This document shows, piece after piece, positions 1 through 8,704 of a DNA stretch of 64,000 nucleotides. The DNA is from Ramlibacter sp. PS4R-6 (GTDB lineage: Bacteria; Pseudomonadota; Gammaproteobacteria; Burkholderiales; Burkholderiaceae_C), in assembly GCF_037572775.1 (NCBI RefSeq), contig NZ_JBBHKA010000001.1, positions 3,286,001-3,350,000 of the forward strand. Direction: 5' to 3'. Position 1 is the first letter of the stretch. Every line of letters starts with the position of its first letter. The notes below the pieces were generated by a model, which was not told where the DNA came from, made no database searches, and saw only the letters and a program-made list of their open reading frames with translations. Position numbers and translations under genes: made by a program.

Positions 1-1
1 G

Positions 2-121
2 GATTTCCTGCTGCTCGACCCGCGCCTGGCCACGCGGCTGAAAGCGACGGGTGTCGACGCGGAACACCGCGGCCGCGAGAAGCCGAGCGACCATGCGCCG
101 GTGTGGATCGAACTCGCATGA
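2..121 (+). CDS. xthA: Exodeoxyribonuclease III, C-terminal end (partial)
   Basis: Only the last 39 codons are in the window. The frame opened at base 2 ends in SDHAPVWIEL followed by TGA, the conserved C-terminal signature of the exonuclease III (Xth) family. The SDH part holds the catalytic aspartate and histidine of the EEP nuclease fold. The upstream stretch DFLLLDPRLATRL also fits this family's C-terminal region. The enzyme is a cytoplasmic AP endonuclease and 3'-5' exonuclease of base-excision repair. Its TGA overlaps the ATG of the next gene (ATGA), so the two are probably translationally coupled. Confidence 0.85.
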   Translation, partial: DFLLLDPRLATRLKATGVDAEHRGREKPSDHAPVWIELA

Positions 122-552
122 GCGCCGCGAACGACCCCTTCGGCCTGCAGCGCTTCGTCGATGCGCAGGATCCCGTGATCGATGGCGTGCTGCGCGAGCT
201 GGCAAGCGGCCGCAAGCGCACGCACTGGATGTGGTTCGTGTTCCCGCAGCACGAGGCGCTGGGCATGAGCGCCATGGCCAGGCGCTATGGCATCTCGTCG
301 TTGGCGGAAGCGCGCGCGTACCTCGCGCACCCCGTGCTCGGCGCCCGCCTGCGCCGCTGCGTCGATGTGGTGATGCAGGCGCGAGGGCGCAGCGCACACG
401 ACATCTTCGGATCGCCCGACGACGTGAAGTTCAAGTCTTCCCTCACGCTGTTCGAGCGGGCCGCGCCCGGCGAGCCGCGGTTCGCGCAGGCACTCGAGGA
501 ATTTTTCGCAGGCCAGCGCGACGCCCGTACGCTCGAGTTGATTCAGGCTTGA
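118..552 (+). CDS. DUF1810 family protein
   Basis: 144 residues from the ATG that overlaps the upstream stop codon. A GTG five codons earlier is possible but would lie further inside xthA. The sequence shows the family pattern: FGLQRFVDAQ near the N-terminus, then THWMWFVFPQ, the YGISSLAEARAYLAHPVLGARL block and a DVKFKSSLTLF block. The family is small, cytoplasmic and of unknown biochemical function. Coupling to xthA suggests co-expression with a repair gene, but that is only context. Confidence 0.85.
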   Translation: MSAANDPFGLQRFVDAQDPVIDGVLRELASGRKRTHWMWFVFPQHEALGMSAMARRYGISSLAEARAYLAHPVLGARLRRCVDVVMQARGRSAHDIFGSPDDVKFKSSLTLFERAAPGEPRFAQALEEFFAGQRDARTLELIQA

Positions 553-570
553 TACAAGCTCGGCCTTGCG

Positions 571-604
571 TCCTACAGGCCCATGGTTGGGCCACGCCTA
601 GCAT
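571..604 (+). promoter_or_regulatory. Putative promoter: TCCTACA box plus -10-like hexamer
   Basis: TCCTACA at 571-577 is followed after 21 bases by TAGCAT at 599-604, about 30 bases before the ATG of the downstream lipoprotein. The same arrangement recurs before four other genes here (near 2817, 16354, 25210 and, on the minus strand, 29625). Recurrence and constant spacing are seen directly; promoter function is inferred. Confidence 0.5.
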
Positions 605-634
605 CGCTGAACCTTGACGAACCGAGCAGTACCC

Positions 635-1870
635 ATGGCGCAAGGCGCAGCACCCGGCCGCACGGCCTCCAACGTGCAACCCCGATTCATCCTGGCAGCG
701 GCAATGGTCGCGCTGCTGGCCGCGTGCGGCGGCGGCGGTGGCGGCACCGGCGAAGCGCCGCTTGCCGCGACGACCGCGGCGCAGGTCGCGGCTCCCGCCG
801 GAACACAGGCTCCGGGTGCGACTCCGGCGTCGCCCACACCGGCACCCACAGCCGCGCCCGCGCAGGCCGTGGGCGTCTCCGTGGCCGCCGCCGATGTGGC
901 GAACACCACGCTGGCAGGCAACCAGTCCATCCGCAACGTGTCCGCACTGGCCGGCGGCGGCTATGCCGTCACCTGGTCCGCCGCGGCGGGCCTGTTCGTC
1001 CAGCGCTACGACGCGCAAGGGGCGAAGGCCGGCAGCGAAACGCCGATCGCCGGCGCATCCCCGGATGCCGCTGCCGCGGTCTTGCCCGACGGAACCGTCG
1101 TCACGGCGTCCTCGGAAGCGCGCGGCATCGTCGTGCGCCGCGGCGACGGCAGCGAAGCGGTGGTGGCCACGGGAGCCGGCGTTCGCCAGCCCGTGCTGCT
1201 CGCGCTCGACGACGGCGGCATCGCCGTCGGCTGGGCGCAGATGCACCCGGGCAACGTGCAGTCGCAGCATGCGCAACGCCTCGACGCTCAATTGCGCGCG
1301 AACGGCGCACCGGTGGACTTCGCGGCCGGCGGCGCGGAACAGAACGTGTCCCTCACGCTGGTCGCCGCGCCCGGCGGCACCTTCGTCGCGGGCGTCACGC
1401 ATCGCTGGCAGGGCATCGGCTACGTGCAGTACCGCATCGCGGGCCGCGACGTCGGCGCCCTCGCCGACGCGAACGCGGGCCTGCCCGAGTTCAACACCTC
1501 GCTCGCGCCGCTGGCCGACGGCCGCTTCGCGCTGTGGTCCATGGGTTCGGGCGGCGCCTACCTGCAATTGCTCGATGCATCCGGCGGCGCGAGCGGCGCC
1601 CCGGTGCGCCTCGCGGCCGCGCCGGAGACGGGCGTCGCCCTGGCGGACGGCGGCTGGGTCACGGTGACGCGCCAGATGTACGGCCTGCCTTCGCTGGCGC
1701 AGCGCTTCGACGCCTCGGGCAATGCGGTGGGTGCTGCGGTGGACGCCGCATCGGGCATGTCGCGGCCCCTGGTCGCATCGCGTGTCGGTTCCGGCTTCGC
1801 GCTCGCGTGGAACTTCACCGGCGCGATGGGCGACAGCGACGTGCGCACGCAGCGCATCGCCGCGCCCTGA
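635..1870 (+). CDS. Secreted lipoprotein with propeller-like repeats, function unknown
   Basis: 411 residues from ATG 635; a TTG seven codons upstream is also in frame. An N-terminal hydrophobic segment ends in LLAAC followed by a run of six glycines, a typical lipobox with flexible linker. Ala/Pro/Thr-rich sequence follows. The rest holds imperfect repeats built on GG(Y/W)-hydrophobic strand-(V/L)xQR(Y/F)DAxGxxxG, for example GGYAVTWSA...VQRYDAQGAKAG near the start and AQRFDASGNAVG near the end. Such repeats suggest a beta-rich, possibly propeller-like, surface protein. No catalytic motif was recognised. It converges on xerD with no space between the stop codons. Confidence 0.7.
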   Translation: MAQGAAPGRTASNVQPRFILAAAMVALLAACGGGGGGTGEAPLAATTAAQVAAPAGTQAPGATPASPTPAPTAAPAQAVGVSVAAADVANTTLAGNQSIRNVSALAGGGYAVTWSAAAGLFVQRYDAQGAKAGSETPIAGASPDAAAAVLPDGTVVTASSEARGIVVRRGDGSEAVVATGAGVRQPVLLALDDGGIAVGWAQMHPGNVQSQHAQRLDAQLRANGAPVDFAAGGAEQNVSLTLVAAPGGTFVAGVTHRWQGIGYVQYRIAGRDVGALADANAGLPEFNTSLAPLADGRFALWSMGSGGAYLQLLDASGGASGAPVRLAAAPETGVALADGGWVTVTRQMYGLPSLAQRFDASGNAVGAAVDAASGMSRPLVASRVGSGFALAWNFTGAMGDSDVRTQRIAAP

Positions 1871-2755
1871 TCACCCGCGCGGGTGGTGCCGCGCGTGCAG
1901 CTGCTTCAGCCGCTCGCGCGCCACGTGCGTGTAGATCGTGGTCGTCGAGATGTCGGCGTGCCCCAGCAGCATCTGCACCGCGCGCAGGTCGGCGCCATGA
2001 TTGAGCAGGTGCGTGGCGAACGCGTGGCGCAAGGTGTGCGGCGACAGCGGTGACGTGATGCCCGCCGCGCGCGCGTACTTCTTCACGATCACCCAGAACA
2101 TGGCGCGCGACATGCCTTCGCCGCGCGCGGTGACGAACAGGTCCTCGGTCTGCTGTTCCCCCAGGATCCGTTGCCGCGCATCGCGCAGGTAGCGCTGGAT
2201 CCAGTCGCCCGCCACCTGGCCAAAAGGCACCAGCCGCTCCTTGCCGCCCTTGCCGGTCACGCGCAGCACGTGCTCGTTCATGGACACGGCGAAGGTCTTC
2301 AGGCCCACCAGCTCGCTCACGCGCAGGCCGCTCGCGTAGATCAGCTCCAGCATCGTGCGGTCGCGCAAGCCGAGAGGCATGTCGACGTCGGGTGCGGCGA
2401 GCAAGGCCTCGACTTGCGTCTCGGTCAGCGTCTTCGGCACGCGCAGCGGCTGCTTGGCCGCCTGCAGGCGCAAGGTGGGGTCGGCCTGGACGAAGCCCTC
2501 GCGCAGCGCCCACCGGAAGTAGCGGCGGAATACCGTGAGGCGCCGGTTGGCGGTGGTCGCCTTGCTCTCGCCGTGCCGCGCCGCGAAGTAGGCGTTGATG
2601 TCCGACTCGGTCGCGGTCGTGAGCGACCGGTCTTTTTTCACGAGCCATTCGCCGAACAGCACGAGGTCGCGCCGGTAAGCCGCCAGCGTGTTCTTCGACA
2701 GCCCCTCCTCGAGCCACAGGGCGTCGATGAAGGAATCGATGCTGCCATCCGACAT
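1871..2755 (-). CDS. xerD: Site-specific tyrosine recombinase XerD
   Basis: 294 residues, close to the 298 of E. coli XerD. The start MSDGSIDSFIDALWLEEGLSKNT matches the family N-terminus; an in-frame ATG 15 codons upstream is less likely. The N-terminal SAM-like DNA-binding domain covers about residues 5-90. The catalytic domain shows Arg145 (ASGLRVSELVGL), a lysine in the beta-hairpin near 169-172, HxxR at 240-243 (SPHTLRHAFATHLL), His266 and Tyr275 (TTTIYTHV). With XerC it resolves chromosome dimers at dif. Nothing nearby suggests a mobile element, so this is the housekeeping enzyme. Its stop abuts the stop of the convergent lipoprotein gene. Confidence 0.95.
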   Translation of the reverse strand: MSDGSIDSFIDALWLEEGLSKNTLAAYRRDLVLFGEWLVKKDRSLTTATESDINAYFAARHGESKATTANRRLTVFRRYFRWALREGFVQADPTLRLQAAKQPLRVPKTLTETQVEALLAAPDVDMPLGLRDRTMLELIYASGLRVSELVGLKTFAVSMNEHVLRVTGKGGKERLVPFGQVAGDWIQRYLRDARQRILGEQQTEDLFVTARGEGMSRAMFWVIVKKYARAAGITSPLSPHTLRHAFATHLLNHGADLRAVQMLLGHADISTTTIYTHVARERLKQLHARHHPRG

Positions 2756-2816
2756 CGCGCCGGACGATAGCACGCGTGCTGAGTCGACCCGCACCGACAC
2801 CCGCCGCCTGAGCGCT

Positions 2817-2851
2817 TCCTACAGGGCCGCGCAGGTGATGAGCCTCATAGT
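2817..2851 (+). promoter_or_regulatory. Putative promoter: TCCTACA box plus -10-like hexamer
   Basis: TCCTACA at 2817-2823 is followed after 22 bases by CATAGT at 2846-2851 (or after 21 by TCATAG). It lies 65-71 bases before the ATG at 2888. This is the loosest of the five similar sites in the window. Confidence 0.4.
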
Positions 2852-2887
2852 CGCTCATCGTTGTACGGCCCTGGAGTTTTTCACGCC

Positions 2888-4540
2888 ATGCGCATGCTGT
2901 TCCGCGCGTTGGCCGTCTGCCTCAGCCTTCTGGCGCCGCTCGCGTGGGCGGGCAAGCAGACCGTCTGCACCATCACCATCAATTCGGCGGACGAACAGAA
3001 GACGTTCCGCAAGTACCTGTCGCCCGACAAGTACGAGTTCGTCGAGCTCGTCGAGCGCGGGCGCAAGGATTGGCTCGCCTCCGCCTGCCAGGCCAAGGTG
3101 AGCTGCGACGTGCTCGTGATCTCCGGCCACCACGGCGAAGGCAACGTCTTCTTCTCCGACGCGCTGGACATCAACGAGCACCTGGACATCGAGGAGCTGG
3201 AGCGCGTGTCCTGCTCCAATTCGTGTCCCAAGCTCTTCGCAAACCTGAAGGAGGTCTACCTCTTCGGGTGCAACACGCTCAACCCGCAGCCGCAGCTGAC
3301 GGCCTCCGAAGAAATCCAGCGCAGCCTGCTGCGCGAAGGCCGCAACCAGATGGACGCCGCGCAGCTGGCCAAGCGGCTCGGCCTGCAGCGTGGCGAATCC
3401 AGCCGCGACCGCATGCGCATGGTGTTCCCGCAGGTGCCGGTGATCTACGGCTTTTCTTCGGTGGCGCCGCTCGGCCCCGTCGCCGCCGTGTCGCTCAACC
3501 GCTACTTCCAGCAGGCCGGGCCCGGCGAAGTCGGCAAGGGCCGCGCCAGCGCGAGCCTGCTGCGCAACTTCGCCCAGCACAGCATGGTGTCGACGCGCGG
3601 CATGGCGGAGTCCGATCCCCTCATGCCGCTGCGCCGCGACATCTGCAACCTCGCCGACGACGGCGCGACGGAAGCGAAGAAGGTCGATGCGATCCACGAG
3701 ATGATGCGCCGGCCCATCGCCGAGTCGCGCCTGCTGCTCGATCGCATCGAGCGCTTCATGGCGACGCTGGACACCGGCAAGCGCGCTTCGCCCGCCGTGG
3801 CGCAGGCGCTCGAGGGCATCGCACGCGACACCCAGGTGCGTGACCGCTACATGGCCTTCGCACGCGACGCCGACCAGTTGCCCGTGCGCGCGCGGATGAT
3901 CCAGCTGGCCCAGGGCTTCGGCTGGCTGTCCGCGGAGGACCGCCGCAAGGAAATCGTCGCCACGCTCGGAGACATGGTGGCGCGCAAGGAAGTGGGCGCG
4001 GCCGAGGTCAACCTCGCCTGCAAGTTGAACGAGCAGCGCGAACTGGACGGCGCCTTGCAGCAGGTGGCGGCCCGGGCCTCGCGTCCCGATGCCGCCGGGC
4101 CATCGGCCGTGCTCGCGTGCCTGGGCAGCACCGAAGCGCGCAACCGCGTGTTGGAGAACCTCGTGAGCACGTCGGATGCCGAAGTGCAGGTGGCCCAGGC
4201 CTACCTGCGCCAGCGGCCCATCGCCGACGCCGCCGAGCTGCGCGGCGTGACCCGCGCCATCACCCGCATGTCCGCGCCGGAAGCGCAGGTCCGCGCGCTC
4301 GACACGCTCGGCCGCCATTACCTGAACGATCGCGAGAGCGTCGCGACGCTGAAGGAACTGTTCGCGCGCACCAAGTCGGCCGCCGTGCAGAACGCGATCG
4401 CGGGCGTGCTGATCCGCGCCGACCGGCGTTCCGTTTCGGCCGCCGACATGCTGCCGACGCTGCGCGAACACCGCCTGTCGGCAGCGCGCGGGGACAGCAT
4501 GGTGGACGCGCTGATCGCGCGTTTGCAGCAGATTTCCTGA
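2888..4540 (+). CDS. Exported protein with caspase/CHAT-like His-Cys pattern, paralogue 1
   Basis: 550 residues from ATG 2888. A signal peptide (hydrophobic residues 5-20, cleavage after LAWA) sends it to the periplasm or beyond. The mature N-terminus has paired cysteines (SACQAKVSC, VSCSNSC). It then shows a hydrophobic strand ending in ISGHHGEG (His81/His82) and a second strand ending in VYLFGCNT (Cys128), followed by VIYGFSSVAPLG. This order of GH, then C after a hydrophobic strand, then a later strand is the layout of clan CD peptidases (caspases, CHAT). The C-terminal two thirds look alpha-helical and repetitive. No known family was recognised, so protease function is inference. A close paralogue follows 102 bases downstream. 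Confidence 0.65.
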   Translation: MRMLFRALAVCLSLLAPLAWAGKQTVCTITINSADEQKTFRKYLSPDKYEFVELVERGRKDWLASACQAKVSCDVLVISGHHGEGNVFFSDALDINEHLDIEELERVSCSNSCPKLFANLKEVYLFGCNTLNPQPQLTASEEIQRSLLREGRNQMDAAQLAKRLGLQRGESSRDRMRMVFPQVPVIYGFSSVAPLGPVAAVSLNRYFQQAGPGEVGKGRASASLLRNFAQHSMVSTRGMAESDPLMPLRRDICNLADDGATEAKKVDAIHEMMRRPIAESRLLLDRIERFMATLDTGKRASPAVAQALEGIARDTQVRDRYMAFARDADQLPVRARMIQLAQGFGWLSAEDRRKEIVATLGDMVARKEVGAAEVNLACKLNEQRELDGALQQVAARASRPDAAGPSAVLACLGSTEARNRVLENLVSTSDAEVQVAQAYLRQRPIADAAELRGVTRAITRMSAPEAQVRALDTLGRHYLNDRESVATLKELFARTKSAAVQNAIAGVLIRADRRSVSAADMLPTLREHRLSAARGDSMVDALIARLQQIS

Positions 4541-4642
4541 CATCCGTCACGGTTTCGCGAGGGGTCGCGTAACAAACTACGCCACGGCGGTGCCTGTGCA
4601 ATACTGCCCGCTCGTTTCGCGCTGAGCCAGCAGTACCGCTCG

Positions 4643-6217
4643 ATGCACACCCCTTCGTTGTTCCGTCACGCGCTCCTCGTCGGGGCTGCGCTTGCCGCGC
4701 TCGTGTCCTTCGCCGCCGAGGCCGCGACCAAGACCGTCTGCACCATCACCGTCAACTCGGCCGATGAGCGCGAGATGTTCAAGCGCCACCTGCCGCCCGG
4801 CGACTACAAGTTCGTCGAACTGGTCGAGCGCAACCGCCCCGACTGGCTCGCCTCGGCCTGCCAGGCCAAGGTGCAGTGCGACGCGCTCATCATCTCCGGC
4901 CACTTCGACGGCGGCGACGAGTTCTACACGGACAGCAACGAGAAAAGCGAGTACCTCACCGTCGCGGAAATGGAGCGCGCCTCGTGCAGCGATTCCTGCC
5001 CTGGCGTCTTCGCGAACCTGAAGGAGGTCTACCTCTTCGGCTGCAACACGCTCAAGCCGCTGCCCGAGCAGCACGCGCTGAGCAACCGCGACCGCATCCG
5101 GCACATCTTCAAGGACGTGCCTGTCATCTACGGCTTCTCGTCGAAGGCGCCGCTGGGCCGCTACGCCGGCCCGGTGGTCGAGCGCTGGCTGCAGACGCAG
5201 CCCGAGGTGGGCAGCGGCAAGGTCAACCAGAAGCTGCTCGGGGCCTTTGCGCAGGTATCGATGACGGTCACGCCGGGCATCACGAATGCCGATCCGCAGG
5301 CCAAGCTGCGCGCCGACGCCTGCCGCTTCATCGACGACCGCCTCTCGCCGGCGCAGAAGGTCGAGTTCCTGCACGAGGTGCTCAAGGGCGACCTGCAGGA
5401 AGTGCGCATGCTGCAGGAGCAGCTGGAGCGCTTCGCCAACGCGATCGGCCCCAAGCAGCGCTTCGAATCGAAGACGGCCGCGGCCTTCGCGTCGCTGGCC
5501 CGCGACCAGGCCACGCGCGAGCGCTACCTGGACTTCGCCCGCACCGCTTCCGAATCGCCCGCGCGCATGCGCATGATGGCCTTCGCCCGCAACATCGGCT
5601 GGCTCACGCCCTCGCAGGAGCAGGCCGAGTTCCTGCGCATGCTGGGCGAACGCGTGGCGCGCGACGACGTCGGCCGTGAGGAGATCGACATGGCCTGCAC
5701 CCGTGAACGCGATGCGGGCAGCGAATCCGCGCTGAAGCCGCTGGCCACGGGCGTCTTCAAGTCGAGCAAGGTGGCGCCCTTCGCCGCCCTCGCCTGCCTG
5801 GGCAACGCCGAGGCGCACGCGCGCGTCGTGCGTGCGATGGCCAGCGCGGACACCCAGGACGTCGCCATGGTGCAGACCTACCTGCGCCACCGCCCGCTGA
5901 CGGACAGCAGCGAGATGCGCACCGTCGCTTCGTCGATCGGCAAGATGCCGACGCCCGGCGCGCAGGTCCGCGCCCTGGAGACGCTGGCCCGCCAGCGCGT
6001 GTCGGACCCGGAGAGCCTGCGCGAGATCGCGCGGCTGTTCCCCTCGGCCAAGTCGGTCGACGTGCAGCGTGCGATCGCGGCGATCCTGATCCGCGCCGAC
6101 CACCGCGTGCTCGGCCAGGCGGACCTGGCGCGCTCGCTCAAGCAGCACCGCCTGAAGTCGCCCGACGGCGGCAGCGACGTGATCGACGCGCTGATCCGCG
6201 TGCTGCAGGCCGGCTAG
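4643..6217 (+). CDS. Exported protein with caspase/CHAT-like His-Cys pattern, paralogue 2
   Basis: 524 residues from ATG 4643, with a signal peptide ending near SFAAEA. It aligns with the preceding protein along its whole length: TVCTIT(V/I)NSADE, FVELVER, WLASACQAKV, ISGH (His87), SCSxSCP, FANLKEVYLFGCNTL (Cys134), then VIYGFSS and helical repeats. The His-to-Cys distance is 47 residues in both. Paralogue 1 carries about 25 extra residues just after the Cys (around EEIQRSLLREGRNQMDAAQL). Tandem duplication with diverged sequence suggests two specificities or an enzyme/partner pair. Codon use resembles its neighbours, so recent transfer is not indicated. Confidence 0.65.
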   Translation: MHTPSLFRHALLVGAALAALVSFAAEAATKTVCTITVNSADEREMFKRHLPPGDYKFVELVERNRPDWLASACQAKVQCDALIISGHFDGGDEFYTDSNEKSEYLTVAEMERASCSDSCPGVFANLKEVYLFGCNTLKPLPEQHALSNRDRIRHIFKDVPVIYGFSSKAPLGRYAGPVVERWLQTQPEVGSGKVNQKLLGAFAQVSMTVTPGITNADPQAKLRADACRFIDDRLSPAQKVEFLHEVLKGDLQEVRMLQEQLERFANAIGPKQRFESKTAAAFASLARDQATRERYLDFARTASESPARMRMMAFARNIGWLTPSQEQAEFLRMLGERVARDDVGREEIDMACTRERDAGSESALKPLATGVFKSSKVAPFAALACLGNAEAHARVVRAMASADTQDVAMVQTYLRHRPLTDSSEMRTVASSIGKMPTPGAQVRALETLARQRVSDPESLREIARLFPSAKSVDVQRAIAAILIRADHRVLGQADLARSLKQHRLKSPDGGSDVIDALIRVLQAG

Positions 6218-6221
6218 GCGC

Positions 6222-7577
6222 TCACTCCAGCGAGCACACGTTCGCGAGGTCGGTCCCGGCGCGCGGGATCACCTTGTTGGCCGGCGGCGCGCGCTTGCCC
6301 TTGCCTTCCACCCACGCCTCCAGCGCGATGAACGCGGCGCGGTAGCACGGCGTGATGGGCCGCAGCTTGTCGGGGAACTCGTCGTAGAGCTGGTCCACGT
6401 GGTTGCCCGCCTCCACCACGTAGTAGCGGTGCATGTTGCTGCGCCCCGCCTTGCGGATCAGTTCGGCGTAGTTGTCGGAGTTGGTGCGGATCGGCAGCAG
6501 CGAGTCGAGCGTGCCGTGCAGCGTGATCAGGGGCTTGCCGATGCGGCCCGTGACCGAGATGCGGTCCACGGCCTGCGCCACCGCGGGCGGGCGGTCGGCG
6601 TAGACGTAGTCGGCGTCGCAGTACGGCACGCCCGAGGCGCAGAAGGCGATGCCGCCGTTCAAGGCGCCGTCGTACGTCGGGTCCATCTCCTCGCGGTAGG
6701 TGCGCTGGCTCAGGTCCCAGTAGACCCCGTAGTGGTGTTCCCAGAGGAATTCCGAGCCGCGCGCGTAGCCGGCCGCGATGATCTTCTCGTACGCGGCCGA
6801 ATCGCCCGTGGCGCGCCACGTGGGATACCAGCGCAGGGCCGGCGGCAGCGACGTGAGGATGTTGGGGCCCTCGGGCCGCCAGAAGACGCCTTCCCAGTCG
6901 ACGCCGCCGTCGTACAGGTCCGGGCGGTTCTCGATCGCGTAGCGCGTGAGGTAGCCGCCGTTCGACAGGCCCGTCATGTACGTGTACGCGGGCAGCTTGC
7001 CGTAGCGCTGGCGCACCACTTCCTTCGCGGCGATCGTCAGCTCGGTCACGCGGCGGTGCCACTCGGCGATCGCGTCACCGGGGTTCACGCCGTCGTTCTG
7101 GAAGCTGGTGCCGCTGTTGCCCTTGTCGGTGGACGCATACGCATAGCCGCGCGCGACGAACCAGTCGGACAGGATGAAGTCGTTGGCGTACTGGCGGCGC
7201 ACGCCGGGCGCGCCGGTGACCACCAGCTTGCCGTTCCAGTTGTCGGGCAGGCGGATGACGAACTGCGCGTCGTGGAACCAGCCGTAGTAGCCGTTGGTGG
7301 TGGACGTGTCGGGGAAGTAGCCGTCGACCTGGATGCCCGGCACCGCCCCCACGGGGTTGCGCGTGGCCTGCGAATGCAGCGTGCCCCAGTCGCTCGGGTC
7401 CGTGCGGTTCATCGCGATGAGGTAGCGCGTGGACAGGTCCGCCACGCAGATCGCGTCCTGCTTCTCCGCGCCGGGCACCTGGATCGCCGACATGTTCGCG
7501 CAGTTGGCCAGGGGCGCCTGCGCGTGCGCCGCGCAGGCCATCAGGGCGGCGGCCGCGGCCGCCAGCAGCTTCTTCAT
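6222..7577 (-). CDS. Secreted alpha/beta hydrolase, tannase/feruloyl esterase-like or 3HB-oligomer hydrolase-like
   Basis: 451 residues. The start MKKLLAAAAAALMACAAHAQ is preceded by GGGAG about eight bases upstream and gives a clean signal peptide. The nucleophile elbow GLSNGGYL places the catalytic serine at 205. Upstream, WNGKLVVTGAPG and GYAYASTDKGNSG resemble the oxyanion-hole region of secreted esterases. Late in the protein PLITLHGTLDSLLP carries the likely acid and EAGNHVDQL the likely histidine. Large secreted esterases of this shape include tannases/feruloyl esterases and 3-hydroxybutyrate oligomer hydrolases; I cannot decide between them. It lies downstream of, and in the same direction as, the methyltransferase operon, separated by a strong hairpin. 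Confidence 0.6.
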   Translation of the reverse strand: MKKLLAAAAAALMACAAHAQAPLANCANMSAIQVPGAEKQDAICVADLSTRYLIAMNRTDPSDWGTLHSQATRNPVGAVPGIQVDGYFPDTSTTNGYYGWFHDAQFVIRLPDNWNGKLVVTGAPGVRRQYANDFILSDWFVARGYAYASTDKGNSGTSFQNDGVNPGDAIAEWHRRVTELTIAAKEVVRQRYGKLPAYTYMTGLSNGGYLTRYAIENRPDLYDGGVDWEGVFWRPEGPNILTSLPPALRWYPTWRATGDSAAYEKIIAAGYARGSEFLWEHHYGVYWDLSQRTYREEMDPTYDGALNGGIAFCASGVPYCDADYVYADRPPAVAQAVDRISVTGRIGKPLITLHGTLDSLLPIRTNSDNYAELIRKAGRSNMHRYYVVEAGNHVDQLYDEFPDKLRPITPCYRAAFIALEAWVEGKGKRAPPANKVIPRAGTDLANVCSLE

Positions 7578-7633
7578 CGTCGTGTCTCCCATCAGCGGCC
7601 TTCTTTATAGGAACAAAGGCTCGCGGCGTGGGC

Positions 7634-7663
7634 CGGCGGCGTGCGCAATGTTGCACGCCGCCG
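7634..7663. repeat. Perfect 11-bp inverted repeat with 8-base loop
   Basis: CGGCGGCGTGC at 7634-7644 and GCACGCCGCCG at 7653-7663 are exact reverse complements around an 8-base loop. It lies between the stop of the methyltransferase-like gene (7739) and the start of the secreted hydrolase (7577), both on the minus strand. There is no T-tract on either side, so it could be a factor-assisted terminator, an mRNA-stabilising hairpin or an operator. Confidence 0.6.
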
Positions 7664-7738
7664 CCCCCAGTGGGAGAGATTGCAAAAGCGTCCTACACGC
7701 CGGATCGCCGCGGGACGACGCGGCGGCGGGCGGTCGTC

Positions 7739-8704
7739 CTAGGCGGCCGCCGTGCGCCAGGCCGCGCTCATGGCCGCGACGTGGCGGTGGTCGGTGCCGC
7801 AGCAGCCGCCCAGCACGTTCAGGCGCGACAGCGGCTGGCGCAGGCGCCGGTAGCAGCCGCCCAGGTCGATGGGGTCGCCGGCATCCAGCTGTGTCATCAC
7901 GTCGAGCTCCGCGTGGCTGCGCGTCGACGCATTGGCCCGCACGCCCTGGATGCGGTCGCGCCACGCGCCGGGCTCCTGGAGCACGCGCTCGAAGTGCGTC
8001 GGGTGCGCGCAGTTGACCATGTAGTAGGCGGGCTTCGCGGCGCCGCGCGCGGCGCAATCGGCGTCGACCGCCTCGATCGCCTCGCGCAGGCCTTGCCCGC
8101 TGGGCAGCTTGCCGTCGGTCTCCAGCGTGAACGAGATGGCGAAGGGGCGTTGCACACGGGCGCACGCCCGCGCCACGCCGATGGCTTCGGCGGTGGTGGT
8201 CATGGTGATCGCCGTGACCATGTCCGCGCCCGCTTCCGCCAGCGCGTCCACCTGCGGCTGGTGCGCGCGGCGCATGTCCTCCTCGGGCACGCCGCTCGCG
8301 GCCACGTAGCCGTCGCCGCGCGGGCCGACGCAGCCGCTCACGACGATGGGCCCCGCGATGCGCGCCGCGTATTCGGAGCGCAATTCGCCCATCAGCTTCA
8401 CGGCTTCGCGGTTGATGCGCTGGATCGTCTCGACGTCGTGGCCGAGCTTCGCGCCCCACTGCGCGCCGGCGCGCCAGGTGGGGCTCTCGAGGATGTAGCC
8501 GGCCTCCCCTGTCGCCGCCGCGAGATCGAGGTAACGCCGGTAGTAGCGGCGCAAGGTGTCGCGGCCCTCGGGTGTGAGCATCAGCACGTACGCGGCGAAC
8601 TCGGGCAGCTCCACGCCGTCCTGGTAGATCAGCACCGTCTCGATGCCGCCGTCGGTGAGGAACCAGCCGCCTTCGAGCTGGGGCAGGGATGCGTTCGCGT
8701 TCAT
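7739..8704 (-). CDS. Homocysteine S-methyltransferase family protein
   Basis: 321 residues. The C-terminal NVLGGCCGTDHRH motif plus the upstream cysteine in YYMVNCAHP form the three-cysteine zinc site of this family. The N-terminus has the usual LTDGGIETVLIYQ opening. Members transfer a methyl group from S-methylmethionine or another donor to homocysteine to make methionine. The ATG overlaps the stop of the upstream alpha/beta hydrolase (ATGA), so it is the last gene of a coupled three-gene operon. The methyl donor cannot be inferred from sequence. Confidence 0.85.
   Translation of the reverse strand: MNANASLPQLEGGWFLTDGGIETVLIYQDGVELPEFAAYVLMLTPEGRDTLRRYYRRYLDLAAATGEAGYILESPTWRAGAQWGAKLGHDVETIQRINREAVKLMGELRSEYAARIAGPIVVSGCVGPRGDGYVAASGVPEEDMRRAHQPQVDALAEAGADMVTAITMTTTAEAIGVARACARVQRPFAISFTLETDGKLPSGQGLREAIEAVDADCAARGAAKPAYYMVNCAHPTHFERVLQEPGAWRDRIQGVRANASTRSHAELDVMTQLDAGDPIDLGGCYRRLRQPLSRLNVLGGCCGTDHRHVAAMSAAWRTAAA

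Noticed and set aside
1871..2755. Tyrosine recombinase as a mark of an integrated mobile element
   Set aside because: Length and motifs are those of housekeeping XerD; no att repeats, tRNA target or cargo genes are present.
7691..7697. Sixth TCCTACA heptamer as another promoter of the same class
   Set aside because: No -10-like hexamer lies 21 bases downstream and no plus-strand gene follows; it is antisense to the operon end.
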